Source: Afipia clevelandensis ATCC 49720 (GTDB lineage: Bacteria; Pseudomonadota; Alphaproteobacteria; Rhizobiales; Xanthobacteraceae). Taken from it: a stretch of 64,000 bases of DNA. Location: positions 3,978,583 through 4,042,582 of the forward strand of contig NZ_KB375281.1 of the NCBI RefSeq assembly GCF_000336555.1, read 5' to 3'. The notes beneath the pieces were generated by a model. It was given only the letters and a program-made list of their open reading frames with translations. It did not search any database and was not told the origin of the DNA. A program made the position numbers and the translations under genes. Positions 19,201 to 28,558 of the stretch are shown here, piece after piece; position 1 is the stretch's first letter; each line of letters begins with the position of its first letter.

Positions 19201-19716
19201 ACCCGCGACACCGGCGGCGTCTTCCAGCACGCGGCGGCGCTGTTCCGGCTTGGCCTGAATGATTTCGCCGATCTTGCCCTGGTGGACGAGGGCGGGCGAA
19301 CGCGCGCCGGTGGCGGCATCCGCGAACAGAATCTGCACGTCGCGTGCACGCACGTCCTTGCCGTTGATGCGATAGACCGAGCCTGCTTCGCGCTCGATGC
19401 GGCGGGAAATTTCCAGCATGTCCTGATCGTTCACGGCGGACGGTGCCGAACGATCGGAGTTGTCGATGGTCATCGCCACTTCGGCGTGATTGCGCGCCGG
19501 GCGATTGCCCGAGCCTGCAAAGATCACCGCGTCCATGTCGGCGGCGCGCAGCGACTTGTGCGAGGTTTCGCCCATCGCCCAGCGCAGCGCTTCGACAAGG
19601 TTCGACTTGCCGCATCCGTTCGGGCCGACCACGCCGGTCAGGCCCGGCTCGATCAAGAAGTCGGTCGGCTCAACGAAGGACTTGAAGCCGTGAAGGCGAA
19701 GGCGCGTCAGTTTCAT
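16252..19716 (-). CDS. smc: Chromosome segregation protein SMC
   Basis: A 1154-residue SMC ATPase. Walker A GPNGCGKS lies at residues 31-38 and the C-terminal head has the ABC signature LSGGEQALTALAL and Walker B VLDEVDAPLDD. Long heptad-rich arms (about 170-480 and 650-1000) flank a hinge region. Length is typical of bacterial SMC. It compacts and segregates the chromosome, usually with ScpA and ScpB, which are not here. It is downstream of the DsbA-like and dciA genes in the same direction. Confidence 0.97.
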   Translation of the reverse strand: MKLTRLRLHGFKSFVEPTDFLIEPGLTGVVGPNGCGKSNLVEALRWAMGETSHKSLRAADMDAVIFAGSGNRPARNHAEVAMTIDNSDRSAPSAVNDQDMLEISRRIEREAGSVYRINGKDVRARDVQILFADAATGARSPALVHQGKIGEIIQAKPEQRRRVLEDAAGVAGLHARRHEAELRLRAAETNLTRVEDVIGQLAGQIEGLKKQARQAIRYREVAAKVRKAEALLFHLRWLQAHADVNEAGQTHDLNVREQAERVQQQAEAARIQAIRASELPGLRDSEARAAAGLQRLTNAREMLDREEARAKERVVELDRRLTQFAADIEREQRQLSDADVALERLESEDSILKEEIRSRVETRSGADERVAEAEATLAAAERTFSELTTALADLTARRTQIESNVRAHRERLARLDQDIATAEGELEKLNAETGGLGDLDALVAAMEAAAEAVLVAEATTQANEAAHVAARATLEASRAPLADAEKRVQRLETEAKTISKIVNGETKNLWPPIIDGVNVAKGFEKALGAALGDDLDAPVDPSAPLRWASVGPVSGDPSLPGGVESLAAHVTAPPELSRRLAQIGVVTRERGAQLMSQLKTGQRLVSREGDLWRWDGFVAAAHAPTGAARRLAERARLVDIEAEIEQARADAVAKRQALENAETELKAASAAESAAREAVRAAQREANAAREQHANAEREINRHASRRSALDERRTRLTEDRAEAHGAHEAAIAALSDLPSSAENEEKLATVRADMDGHRQLAAQVRAEAQALAREAELADRRVQAIVAERNEWMSRKENAASQIATIETRIVEVKTERAELENAPEVFAEKRSALISEIEHAESDRRMAADALATAETAMAETDRVARATLDALSASREACARSEERMEGTRRRLDDIEREIRDMLEVEPHGVAALAEITPESELPPVTEIEADLEKLRRDRERLGAVNLRAEEELREVETQHTGLTTERDDLVEAIKKLRTGIQSLNKEARERLLTSFETVNNHFKRLFTELFGGGQAELTLIESDDPLEAGLEIIAKPPGKKPQTLSLLSGGEQALTALALIFAVFLTNPSPICVLDEVDAPLDDHNVERFCNLLHEMTSSTETRFIIITHNPITMARMNRLFGVTMAERGVSQLVSVDLDGAMKVLDQNVA

Positions 19717-19958
19717 GCAATCGGTGCTCTGTTGGCCGGGCCAGAATCTTTAGCCGGGGCAAGGTCATAGCGGCCCTGTGCCAGTATAGCTGAGTCGCGG
19801 AATGCGCCTCGGACTGTCCGCACAATGGCGAGGCCGGCTGCGCAGGGCAACCGGCCAAGGGGGCTTTTCCCAAGGGATTTGGGAGCGATTTAGGCGAAAT
19901 TCCCGGGGATTTCCAAAGGAATCTCAGGATGTTTGCCGGGTTCCCGGCTTGCGCGCTC

Positions 19959-20615
19959 TCAGCTCTTGAGCAGCGGCTTGATCATCTTCTCGAAGGCGTC
20001 GAACGAGGTTTCGCCGCGCACCGGCGTTCCGTTGACGAAGAAGAACGGCGTCGAGTTGACCTTGAGCGTTTTGTAGGCGTGCTCACGCACATCCAGAATG
20101 CCCTTCTGGATTTTCGGATCGCCCTGCACGCAATCCTTGATCATCTGCTCGCTGAAACCGGCCTGCTTGCCGACACGGTTGATGGTGCCGAGCGCGTCGG
20201 AGGCCAGATCGTTCTGCTGCTTGAACAGAATGTCGACGATGGCGAAATATTTCTGCGCGTCATCCTTGGCCACGCAGCGCGCCAGCGCGGAGGCGGCGAG
20301 GGCCACTTGATCCAGCGGGAATTCGCGGAAGATGAAGCGCACCTTGCCGGTGTCGATGTAGGCGGTCTTGATTTGCGGGAACACGTCCTTGGTGAACGCC
20401 GCGCAGTGCGGGCAGGTCATCGAGGCGTATTCGATGATGGTGACGGGCGCATCCTTCGCGCCCAGCGCCATGTCACCGAGTTCACCGGCCTGGGCGATTT
20501 CCGCGGCGGTCTGGGCATTGGCTTCGCCGATCAGCCGCCAGGGCGAAACGCCGAGCGCTGCGGCAACGGCGGTCAGGGACAGGGCGGCGGTAAAGGTGCG
20601 GCGCGTGATGTTCAA
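19959..20615 (-). CDS. DsbA-like periplasmic thiol oxidoreductase
   Basis: A 218-residue protein with CPHC (the thioredoxin-fold active site) after a signal peptide. A TTG start at 20615 is chosen because GGAG lies eight bases upstream and it yields an N-terminus with a Tat-like NITRRTFTAALSL motif; an earlier GTG at 20684 would put 23 residues before it. The mature protein begins near ANAQT. The FFFVNGTPVRG region is typical of DsbA-type folds. It probably oxidises or isomerises disulfides in the periplasm. It is next to dciA and smc, a common alphaproteobacterial order. Confidence 0.88.
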   Translation of the reverse strand: MNITRRTFTAALSLTAVAAALGVSPWRLIGEANAQTAAEIAQAGELGDMALGAKDAPVTIIEYASMTCPHCAAFTKDVFPQIKTAYIDTGKVRFIFREFPLDQVALAASALARCVAKDDAQKYFAIVDILFKQQNDLASDALGTINRVGKQAGFSEQMIKDCVQGDPKIQKGILDVREHAYKTLKVNSTPFFFVNGTPVRGETSFDAFEKMIKPLLKS

Positions 20616-20661
20616 CGGTCTGCTCCGGGAAAGTCGTGCGATCGGCGCTGTCACGCCTGAT

Positions 20662-20682
20662 GGGAACGCGAAACCGGTTCCC
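20662..20682. repeat. Short palindrome in the dciA-dsbA gap
   Basis: GGGAAC (20662-20667) and GTTCCC (20677-20682) flank nine bases. The surrounding text resembles a dispersed alphaproteobacterial repeat known to me by its AAGTGGGAACCGGTTT core; only one copy is clear in the window, so the assignment is tentative. Confidence 0.5.
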
Positions 20683-20760
20683 ACTTTTCGGGGATCATGC
20701 CGTAGCTTGAAACCATGATTGTGGCAATGCCGGGCCGCGCCCGGCGCTGCGCCGGAATCC

Positions 20761-21240
20761 TCACTTCCGCTTGATCGACGCGCCGAGCCGCGCCAGCGCA
20801 GCGCGCAGATCCTGATCTTCCACGCTGCCGAGCGAGGCTTCGATCTTGGCGACAGCGGCGGCGTCAGGTCCTTTTTTCACCTTCTTGACGGGCCTGCGCG
20901 ACAGCGGCGCCTGACGCAGCGCGATCCGGCCCACCGCGTTCCAGCCGAAGAACCGGTTGACCCGCTCGATGATGACATCGGAGGTGTGCTGGATTTCCAG
21001 CGCCATCGGGCCTTCGACCCGCAACACCAGTGTGGCGGGCTCCTGTGGCTGGTTCTCGACCGGGCGTGGCCACTGAATCTTCAGCGGTTCCGAATGCATT
21101 GCCACATTCGCGCCGACAATATCGGCCCATCGCGTCACCAGTTCGCGGGAAGCAAAGCCCTGCTTTGCGAAGGCGTCATTGATCGCATTGCCGAGCAATG
21201 CGGATAACGGCTTTGCGGTGAGAGGGCCGGGCTTGTTCAT
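20761..21240 (-). CDS. dciA: DciA family protein (DUF721)
   Basis: A 159-residue protein. The segment LVTRWADIVGANVAMHSEPLKIQW is typical of DUF721. DciA is the helicase-loading or helicase-associated factor in many bacteria that lack DnaC. The ATG at 21240 is chosen because it begins the conserved part; upstream ATGs add unconserved residues. Its start is only 29 bases from that of mutY on the opposite strand. The C-terminal half is basic. Confidence 0.88.
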   Translation of the reverse strand: MNKPGPLTAKPLSALLGNAINDAFAKQGFASRELVTRWADIVGANVAMHSEPLKIQWPRPVENQPQEPATLVLRVEGPMALEIQHTSDVIIERVNRFFGWNAVGRIALRQAPLSRRPVKKVKKGPDAAAVAKIEASLGSVEDQDLRAALARLGASIKRK

Positions 21241-21269
21241 GGGTGGCTGTCGTCGGTACATATGGCACC

Positions 21270-22367
21270 ATGACACTATCAGGCGCCGCTGCGCGGCGAA
21301 AGAAATCTCCGGAAACGCATGACGCCGATCGCCCGGCGCTGCTGCTCGCCTGGTATGACCGCCACCGGCGGCAACTGCCGTGGCGCGCGCTGCCGGGCCA
21401 GACGAGCGATCCCTATCGTGTGTGGCTGTCGGAAATCATGCTGCAACAGACCACCGTGAAAGCGGTCGGGCCGTATTTCGAGAAATTTACCGCGCGCTGG
21501 CCGACGGTCGCTGCATTGGGATCGGCCTCGCTCGATGATGTGCTGCGGATGTGGGCCGGACTCGGCTACTATTCGCGCGCGCGCAATCTTCACGCCTGTG
21601 CAGTCACGGTGCTGCACGCGCACGGCGGCGCGTTTCCCGATACCGAGGAAGGGCTGCGCACGCTGCCCGGCGTCGGTCCCTATACGGCCGCGGCCATTGC
21701 CGCGATTGCCTTCGACCGGCAGACCATGCCGGTGGACGGCAACATCGAGCGCGTAGTGTCGCGGCTGTTTGCGGTTGAAGAGCCGCTGCCGAAATCGAAG
21801 CCGAAGATTCAGGAGCTTGCAGCGACATTGCTCTGGCGTTCGCGCGCGGGCGACAGTGCGCAGGCGCTGATGGATCTCGGGGCTACAATCTGCACGCCGA
21901 AGAAACCCGCCTGCGTGCTCTGTCCGCTCAACGACAATTGCGAGGCGCGCACGCGCGGCGATCAGGAGACCTTTCCGCGCAAGGCTCCGAAAAAGACCGG
22001 AGCGCTCCGGCGTGGCGCAGCCTTTGTGGTGACGCGCGGCGATGAACTGCTGGTGCGCACGCGGCCGGACAAGGGATTGCTCGGTGGCATGACCGAAGTG
22101 CCGACCTCCGACTGGCTTGTGGGCCATGACGACAGGGATGCGCGCGCGCAGGCTCCCGCGCTCAATGTCTCACGCTGGCATCGCAAGACAGGCGTCGTGA
22201 CCCATGTGTTCACGCATTTTCCGCTCGAGCTTGTCGTCTATACAGCGAGCGTTGCTGCGCGGACGCGTGCGCCGCAGGGCATGCGCTGGGTACCGATTGC
22301 GACGCTGAAGGATGAAGCGCTACCGAATGTCATGCGCAAGGTGATTGCGCATGGCCTCGGCGATTAG
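21270..22367 (+). CDS. mutY: A/G-specific adenine glycosylase
   Basis: A 365-residue base-excision enzyme that removes adenine opposite 8-oxoguanine. Visible features are the catalytic Glu region EIMLQQTTV, the helix-hairpin-helix LPGVGPYTAAAI, the catalytic Asp in MPVDGNIERV, and the Fe-S motif Cx6Cx2Cx5C (CTPKKPACVLCPLNDNC). The C-terminal part is a NUDIX-like 8-oxoG recognition domain. The ATG at 21270 is used; an upstream GTG at 21243 is possible. The stop overlaps the next gene on the minus strand by four bases. Confidence 0.96.
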   Translation: MTLSGAAARRKKSPETHDADRPALLLAWYDRHRRQLPWRALPGQTSDPYRVWLSEIMLQQTTVKAVGPYFEKFTARWPTVAALGSASLDDVLRMWAGLGYYSRARNLHACAVTVLHAHGGAFPDTEEGLRTLPGVGPYTAAAIAAIAFDRQTMPVDGNIERVVSRLFAVEEPLPKSKPKIQELAATLLWRSRAGDSAQALMDLGATICTPKKPACVLCPLNDNCEARTRGDQETFPRKAPKKTGALRRGAAFVVTRGDELLVRTRPDKGLLGGMTEVPTSDWLVGHDDRDARAQAPALNVSRWHRKTGVVTHVFTHFPLELVVYTASVAARTRAPQGMRWVPIATLKDEALPNVMRKVIAHGLGD

Positions 22368-23650
22368 CCCGCGCTGGACATCGCGGGCGTCTCCGGCCGC
22401 GGCACGATCGGCGGCTTGGCGTTGAGCGCTTCGACCTGGAAGCCTGCGACGCGCTTGTAGGTGTTGGCGACGTCTTCCAGTTCCTGCTGGCTCATGACCT
22501 CGGTGACCACATTGAAGCCGTTCGGCGCGCGCTCTTCCACAAGCTGCATCACCTGCTCGGGACCGTTGCGGCGGTTGAGCTTGACGAGTTCAGTGGTGGC
22601 CGGGCGGCGCTCGGCTTCATAGGCCTGCAGGGCCGCTGCCGTCTCGCCATGGTTGAGAATTTCGCGCGTCAGCACGCGCGCATCGAGAATGGCCTGCGAT
22701 GCGCCGTTGGAGCCGATCGGATACATCGGATGCGCGGCGTCGCCCAGCAGCGTGACATTGCCGAAGGTCCAGCGGTCCACGGGATCGCGATCCACCAGCG
22801 GATATTCATAGGCCTGCGAGGCGGTGCGGATCAGGCTCGGCACATCGAGCCAGTCGAACCGCCAGTCCTCGAACCACGGCAGAAACTCGTCGAGCTTGGC
22901 TGCGCGGTTGTAGTCCTCGCGCCGCCACTGATGCTCCGGCGGAAAATAGCGCTCGGCGATCCAGTTGATGCGGCGCTTGCCGTTCGGCAACTCCCCGGAA
23001 ATTGGATAGCAGACGAACTTCAGGCTCTCATGGCCCGCCATGATCATGGTGCGGCCGGAGAGAAAAGCATCGCTCTCGGTGATGCCGCGCCAGAGGATAC
23101 GCCCGTTCCAGATCGGCGCGCCTTCTCCCGGATAGAGTTTCGCGCGTATTGCCGAGTGAATGCCGTCGGCGGCAATCAGCAATGTGCCTTCATAGGTGCC
23201 GGCGTCCTGTCCGGATGCCTTGTCGATGAAGCGGGCGGAGACGCCCTCCGGGGTCGAAGTGAAATCCGCCAGATGATGATTGTTGAGCACGGCGTCGCGG
23301 CCGAGGCGCTCGATGACGGCATCGAGCAGGATGTGATGCAGCACGCCGCGATGGATCGAGACCTGCGGCCATTTGTAGCCGGCATCCAGCCCGCGCGGCT
23401 CGCTCCAGATCGGCTTGCCACGTTTGGAGAAGTAGGCGAGTTCCCCGGTCCGGACACCGGCGGCGTCGAGCTTGTCGAGCAGGCCGAGTTCGGTCAGTTC
23501 GCGCACCGCATGCGGCAGCACATTGATGCCGACGCCGAGCGGTTTCAGTTCCGGCACGCTCTCGAACACGCGGCACGGAATGCCGACCTGATGAAGGCTG
23601 AGTGCGAGCGTCAGCCCGCCGATCCCGCCGCCTGCGATGAGAATGGTCAT
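22364..23650 (-). CDS. FAD-dependent aromatic-type monooxygenase
   Basis: A 428-residue flavoprotein hydroxylase. The N-terminal motif AGGGIGGLTLALSL binds FAD and the later GDAAHPMYPIGSNGASQA is the second FAD motif; both are typical of salicylate/6-hydroxynicotinate-type enzymes. The start at 23650 has GGGAG nine bases upstream, so it is preferred to the ATG at 23680. It lies downstream of a LysR gene in the same direction. The substrate is unknown. Confidence 0.87.
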   Translation of the reverse strand: MTILIAGGGIGGLTLALSLHQVGIPCRVFESVPELKPLGVGINVLPHAVRELTELGLLDKLDAAGVRTGELAYFSKRGKPIWSEPRGLDAGYKWPQVSIHRGVLHHILLDAVIERLGRDAVLNNHHLADFTSTPEGVSARFIDKASGQDAGTYEGTLLIAADGIHSAIRAKLYPGEGAPIWNGRILWRGITESDAFLSGRTMIMAGHESLKFVCYPISGELPNGKRRINWIAERYFPPEHQWRREDYNRAAKLDEFLPWFEDWRFDWLDVPSLIRTASQAYEYPLVDRDPVDRWTFGNVTLLGDAAHPMYPIGSNGASQAILDARVLTREILNHGETAAALQAYEAERRPATTELVKLNRRNGPEQVMQLVEERAPNGFNVVTEVMSQQELEDVANTYKRVAGFQVEALNAKPPIVPRPETPAMSSAG

Positions 23651-23720
23651 GATGGACGCTCCCGATTTTGGACGTTTCATCGCACGCCGAAGGGCATGGG
23701 GGCAATTGCGAAAGGCCCGG

Positions 23721-24644
23721 CTAAACGGCTTTCCGCCGGACCTTTTCCATGTCGTGTCCGATCCCGAGCATCAGGCTCCGCAGCCAGATCGAACCGGGGT
23801 CCATCTGCGCGCGGGTCGGATAGAACATGAACTGCTCGTCGATGCCGGGATCAATGGGTGGTGCGACAGTTGCCAGCGACAGTTGCTGTGACAGCGCGGC
23901 GATCAGGCGGCGCGGGACAAAGGCAACAAGATCGGTGCGCGCGGCGACATGCAGGGCCTCGATATAGCTCGGCACCACAAGCGCGATCCGCCGTTCCAGA
24001 CCCTTGGGGCGCAGCCATGTGTCGATCAGGTCTTCGCTCTGGCCGCGAATGATCACGGCGACATGCCGCGCCTTGAAGAACGTGTCCTTGTTCTTCAATC
24101 GCGCGCCCGCCGGATGTCCCTTGCGCACGGCGAGCGCGTCGGAATCGGTATAGAGAAGCTGGCGGTGAAATCCCTTGAAGGCGTCACCAATGCTGATCAC
24201 CATGTCGATGGTGCGGGCGAATTCGGCGGTGAAGATCGCCGGTCCCCGCCATGGCACAACATCGATCCGCACACCGGGTGCGGCGATGTCCAGTTTCTTC
24301 ATCAGCGGCGGCATCAGCAGTTCGACGGCGAGGTCCGGCATCATCAGGCGGAAGCGCCGCTCGCTGCGCGCGGCGTCGAATTCGTCCGGCATGAACAGGC
24401 CGCGTACCTGATCGAGCGCCTGCGCCAGCGGCGCACGCAAGGCCTGCGCGCGTGGCGTCAATTCCATGCGCGCGCCGGTGCGCACCAGCAGCGGATCGCC
24501 GAGCACCTCGCGCAGCCGCCGCAAGGCGTGGCTGGCGGCAGGTTGCGACAGGCCGATCCGCATCGCCGCGCGGCCGACATTCGCCTCCAGCAAAAGCGCG
24601 TCGAGGGCGACCAGCAGGTTGAGATCGAGCGAGGCCAAATTCAT
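23721..24644 (-). CDS. LysR family transcriptional regulator
   Basis: A 307-residue regulator. The N-terminal winged helix is clear (LDLNLLVALDALLLEANVGR followed by LSQPAASHALRRLRE), and the rest is a periplasmic-binding-protein-like effector domain. The ATG at 24644 is used because it begins the conserved DNA-binding part. It probably controls the FAD monooxygenase downstream or the divergent NTF2-like gene. The effector is unknown. The N-terminus resembles NodD-type regulators, but nothing else suggests nodulation. Confidence 0.92.
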   Translation of the reverse strand: MNLASLDLNLLVALDALLLEANVGRAAMRIGLSQPAASHALRRLREVLGDPLLVRTGARMELTPRAQALRAPLAQALDQVRGLFMPDEFDAARSERRFRLMMPDLAVELLMPPLMKKLDIAAPGVRIDVVPWRGPAIFTAEFARTIDMVISIGDAFKGFHRQLLYTDSDALAVRKGHPAGARLKNKDTFFKARHVAVIIRGQSEDLIDTWLRPKGLERRIALVVPSYIEALHVAARTDLVAFVPRRLIAALSQQLSLATVAPPIDPGIDEQFMFYPTRAQMDPGSIWLRSLMLGIGHDMEKVRRKAV

Positions 24645-24661
24645 GCGGCGAATATATATCA

Positions 24662-24675
24662 TATCAAGCATTGAT
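24662..24675. promoter_or_regulatory. Likely LysR binding site
   Basis: ATCAA (24663-24667) and TTGAT (24671-24675) form a palindrome around GCA. T24662 and A24674 are 11 bases apart, matching the T-N11-A LysR box. It lies in the 92-base gap between the LysR gene and the divergent NTF2-like gene. Confidence 0.6.
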
Positions 24676-24736
24676 TGGAAGAATATCGGTACTAGGCCCA
24701 TTATCCGTCCATCCATTCCAGCAAAGGACGGAACCC

Positions 24737-25165
24737 ATGAGTGCCGAAGCCAACAAGAAACTGATCCAGCAGATTTTCACCGACTCCGCCAACCGCAGCG
24801 GAACAACCTTTGTCGATCATCTCGCTGACGACGCGGTCTGGATCCAGACCGGACAGTGCTCCTGGTCAGGCAGTTTCAAGGGCAAGGATGCCATCACAAA
24901 TGGCCTGTTTGCCCGCCTGCGCGCCCTGCTGACCGATCGCCCGCGAACGCTGGCCTTCAACTTCATTGCCGAAGGCGACTTCGTCGTGGTCGAGGCCAAG
25001 GGCGACAACACCGCGAAAACAGGCGACCGCTACGACAATGAGTACTGCATGGTCTGGAAGATCGAGAACGGCCGGATCACGCAGATCAAGGAATATTGCG
25101 ACACGGCGCTGGTCGAGCGCGTGCTCGGTCCGTTTCCGGCATCGCAGATGCGGACGGCTGTCTGA
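24737..25165 (+). CDS. NTF2-like (SnoaL-type) small protein
   Basis: A 142-residue alpha+beta protein of the cone-shaped NTF2-like fold; WIQTGQCSWSGSFKGKDAI and the C-terminal IKEYCDTALVERVLG fit this family. The start at 24737 follows a GGACGG ribosome site. Such proteins are often small enzymes or binding proteins accompanying degradation pathways. It is divergent from the LysR gene, which makes it a plausible target. The function is unknown. Confidence 0.82.
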   Translation: MSAEANKKLIQQIFTDSANRSGTTFVDHLADDAVWIQTGQCSWSGSFKGKDAITNGLFARLRALLTDRPRTLAFNFIAEGDFVVVEAKGDNTAKTGDRYDNEYCMVWKIENGRITQIKEYCDTALVERVLGPFPASQMRTAV

Positions 25166-25175
25166 AAACGAAACA

Positions 25176-25200
25176 CCGCGCCGGGATGATTCCGGCGCGG
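25176..25200. terminator. Hairpin between convergent genes
   Basis: CCGCGCCGG (25176-25184) and CCGGCGCGG (25192-25200) form a perfect nine-base stem with a seven-base loop. It lies between the ends of the NTF2-like gene and ccrM. No clear T run follows, so it may act with Rho or only slow transcription. Confidence 0.45.
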
Positions 25201-25224
25201 CGCAATACAAGACGTTCCTGAAGC

Positions 25225-26678
<1,454 letters not shown>

Positions 26679-26758
26679 GTTAACAGATGCTTTGCGGCTC
26701 CGTCGCGCCATGTGACCATGCGTCATCATGATGCGCCCGCCGGTTGAGGAGATTTCCG

Positions 26759-27703
26759 ATGCGTTACGATGATTTCCGCCGCAGCGACAATATCGACGAT
26801 CGCCGCGACGATAGCGGCGGCTTCGGCGGTGGAGGCGGCGGTTTCGGATTCCCCATGGGCGGAGGCGGCGGCCTCGGCATCGGAACAGTCATTGTGCTCG
26901 GCCTGATCGGCTGGGCGGTGGGCATCGACCCGCGCATCCTGATCGGCGGCGCGGAAATTCTCACCGGCGGCCAGCAGGCGCCGACCTACCAGACCGACCG
27001 CAGGACCGGCAGCCCGCCGAAGGCCGGCGCGCCGACCGACGAGATGGGCAGCATGATCGCCGGCGTGCTCGGCGAGATCGACGACCGCTGGAGCGAAATC
27101 TTCTCGGCCAGCGGCCAGACCTATCGCGGCCCGCGCATCGTGCTGTTCCGCAACGCCACCAATGGCGGACGCTGCGGCATGGCGCAGTCGGCCATGGGGC
27201 CATTCTATTGCCCGCCCGACCGGCAGATTTTCCTCGACACCGGATTCTTCCGCGAGGTCGAAACCCGCTTCCGCGGCTGCTCCGGCAACGCCTGCAAATT
27301 CACCGCCGCCTACATCATCGCGCATGAGGCGGGTCATCACATCCAGAACCTGCTCGGCATTCTCGACAAGGCGCGGCAGATGCAGGAGCAGGCGGGCAGC
27401 AAAGCTCAAGCCAATGCGATTCAGGTCCGCGTCGAACTGCAGGCGGATTGCCTCTCCGGCGTCTGGGTCAATCGCGAGGAGAAGAAGCGGCCCGGCTTCC
27501 TCGAAGCAGGCGACATTGATGCCGCGCTGCAGACTGCGTCTGCGATCGGCGACGATACGCTGCAGCGTCAGTCGACCGGGCGCGTGGTGCCGGATTCGTT
27601 CACCCACGGCTCGGCGGCGCAACGCAAGCGCTGGTTCATGACCGGCTATCAGCAGGGCAGCGTGCAGGCGTGCAATACATTCGCGCCGGGCGTGCAGCTG
27701 TAA
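26759..27703 (+). CDS. Neutral zinc metallopeptidase (YpfJ-like)
   Basis: A 314-residue protein. A Gly/Asp-rich N-terminal 40 residues are followed by one membrane helix (about 42-62), then a soluble domain with the zinc site HEAGH (His189, Glu190, His193) and later conserved ELQADCLSGVW. These features match the putative neutral zinc metallopeptidases of the YpfJ family. The ATG at 26759 is fixed by a GAGGAG site. It stands divergent to ccrM. The substrate is unknown. Confidence 0.9.
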   Translation: MRYDDFRRSDNIDDRRDDSGGFGGGGGGFGFPMGGGGGLGIGTVIVLGLIGWAVGIDPRILIGGAEILTGGQQAPTYQTDRRTGSPPKAGAPTDEMGSMIAGVLGEIDDRWSEIFSASGQTYRGPRIVLFRNATNGGRCGMAQSAMGPFYCPPDRQIFLDTGFFREVETRFRGCSGNACKFTAAYIIAHEAGHHIQNLLGILDKARQMQEQAGSKAQANAIQVRVELQADCLSGVWVNREEKKRPGFLEAGDIDAALQTASAIGDDTLQRQSTGRVVPDSFTHGSAAQRKRWFMTGYQQGSVQACNTFAPGVQL

Positions 27704-27721
27704 GGTGCTTGTGTCTGATTG

Positions 27722-27808
27722 CGTCATTGCGAGCGAAGCGAAGCAATCCATCTTCTCAAGAACAGCAAGATATGGATTGCTTCGTCGCCGACGCTCCTCG
27801 CAATGACG
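27722..27808. repeat. Dispersed hairpin repeat, family A (copy 3)
   Basis: Ends CGTCATTGCGAG and CTCGCAATGACG with inner GAAGCAATCCA and TGGATTGCTTCG arms, as at 9092. It lies between the zinc protease gene and moaB. Confidence 0.85.
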
Positions 27809-27850
27809 GCGAGCCATAAAGCAGGCGACAGCGGCGAGAGAACGCGCACC

Positions 27851-28402
27851 ATGTCCTCAATCAACGAGACCCGTCCCTTCATCCCGCTCAACATCGCGGT
27901 GCTCACCGTGTCCGATACGCGCTCGCTGGACGACGACAAGTCGGGCACGACGCTGGCGGATCGTCTGACTGCGGCAGGCCATCGCCTCGCGGCCCGCGAC
28001 ATCGTCACCGACGATATCGACGCCATCCAGGCCAAGCTGCGGATGTGGATCGGCGATCCCGGCGTCGACGTGATCATCACCACGGGCGGAACGGGATTTA
28101 CCGGACGAGACGTGACGCCGGATTCAGCCGAGCCGCTGTTCGAGAAGCGGATGGATGGTTTTTCCATCGCGTTTCACATGCTCAGTCATGCCAAGATCGG
28201 TACGTCGACAATTCAAAGCCGCGCCACCGCAGGCGTTGCCGGGACGACGTTTATCTTCTGCCTGCCGGGATCGCCGGGCGCATGCCGCGACGGATGGGAC
28301 GGCATTCTCGCCGCGCAGCTCGATTACCGCACCAAACCGTGCAATTTCGTCGAGATCATGCCGCGGCTGGACGAGCACCTGAAGCGCGGCAAGGCGAAAT
28401 AG
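27851..28402 (+). CDS. moaB: Molybdenum cofactor biosynthesis protein MoaB
   Basis: A 183-residue protein of the MoaB/Mog fold, acting in molybdopterin maturation (often adenylylation). The motif TTGGTGFTGRDVTPDS (about residues 77-92) and the later AGTTFIFCLPGSPGAC are diagnostic. The ATG at 27851 begins the conserved part; an upstream reading frame runs through the hairpin repeat and is not used. No other moa gene lies nearby. Confidence 0.93.
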   Translation: MSSINETRPFIPLNIAVLTVSDTRSLDDDKSGTTLADRLTAAGHRLAARDIVTDDIDAIQAKLRMWIGDPGVDVIITTGGTGFTGRDVTPDSAEPLFEKRMDGFSIAFHMLSHAKIGTSTIQSRATAGVAGTTFIFCLPGSPGACRDGWDGILAAQLDYRTKPCNFVEIMPRLDEHLKRGKAK

Positions 28403-28411
28403 CCTCGCGTT

Positions 28412-28558
28412 TCAGCGCCGGCCCAACGCTCCTGCCAGCCATGCCACAAACGCCCGCACGAAAGCGCGGCGCGCTTCCAGACGAAGCCGCCGTGCGTTGA
28501 GCCTGTGAAAGGCGATGAGGTCCGGCGTGACGCAAGGCTGGTCACGCCTTCGCTTCAC
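28412..28558 (-). CDS. Possible small Arg-rich protein (48 aa)
   Basis: A GTG start overlaps the stop of the upstream MarR-GNAT gene as GTGA, and the frame runs 48 codons to a TGA. The product begins VKRRRDQPCVTPDLIAFHRL and continues arginine-rich with a hydrophobic AFVAWLAGALGRR end. Such short helical Arg-rich proteins occur in Rhizobiales. The four-base overlap suggests translational coupling. I see no known family, so it may be chance. Confidence 0.45.
   Translation of the reverse strand: MKRRRDQPCVTPDLIAFHRLNARRLRLEARRAFVRAFVAWLAGALGRR

Noticed and set aside
17533..19770. A 745-codon plus-strand frame opposite smc
   Set aside because: It runs antisense to smc, a clear gene. The sequence looks like the shadow of a coiled-coil gene, with no motif of its own.
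27719..27850. N-terminal extension of MoaB through the family A repeat
   Set aside because: The extra residues are read from the repeat itself; the conserved protein starts at 27851.
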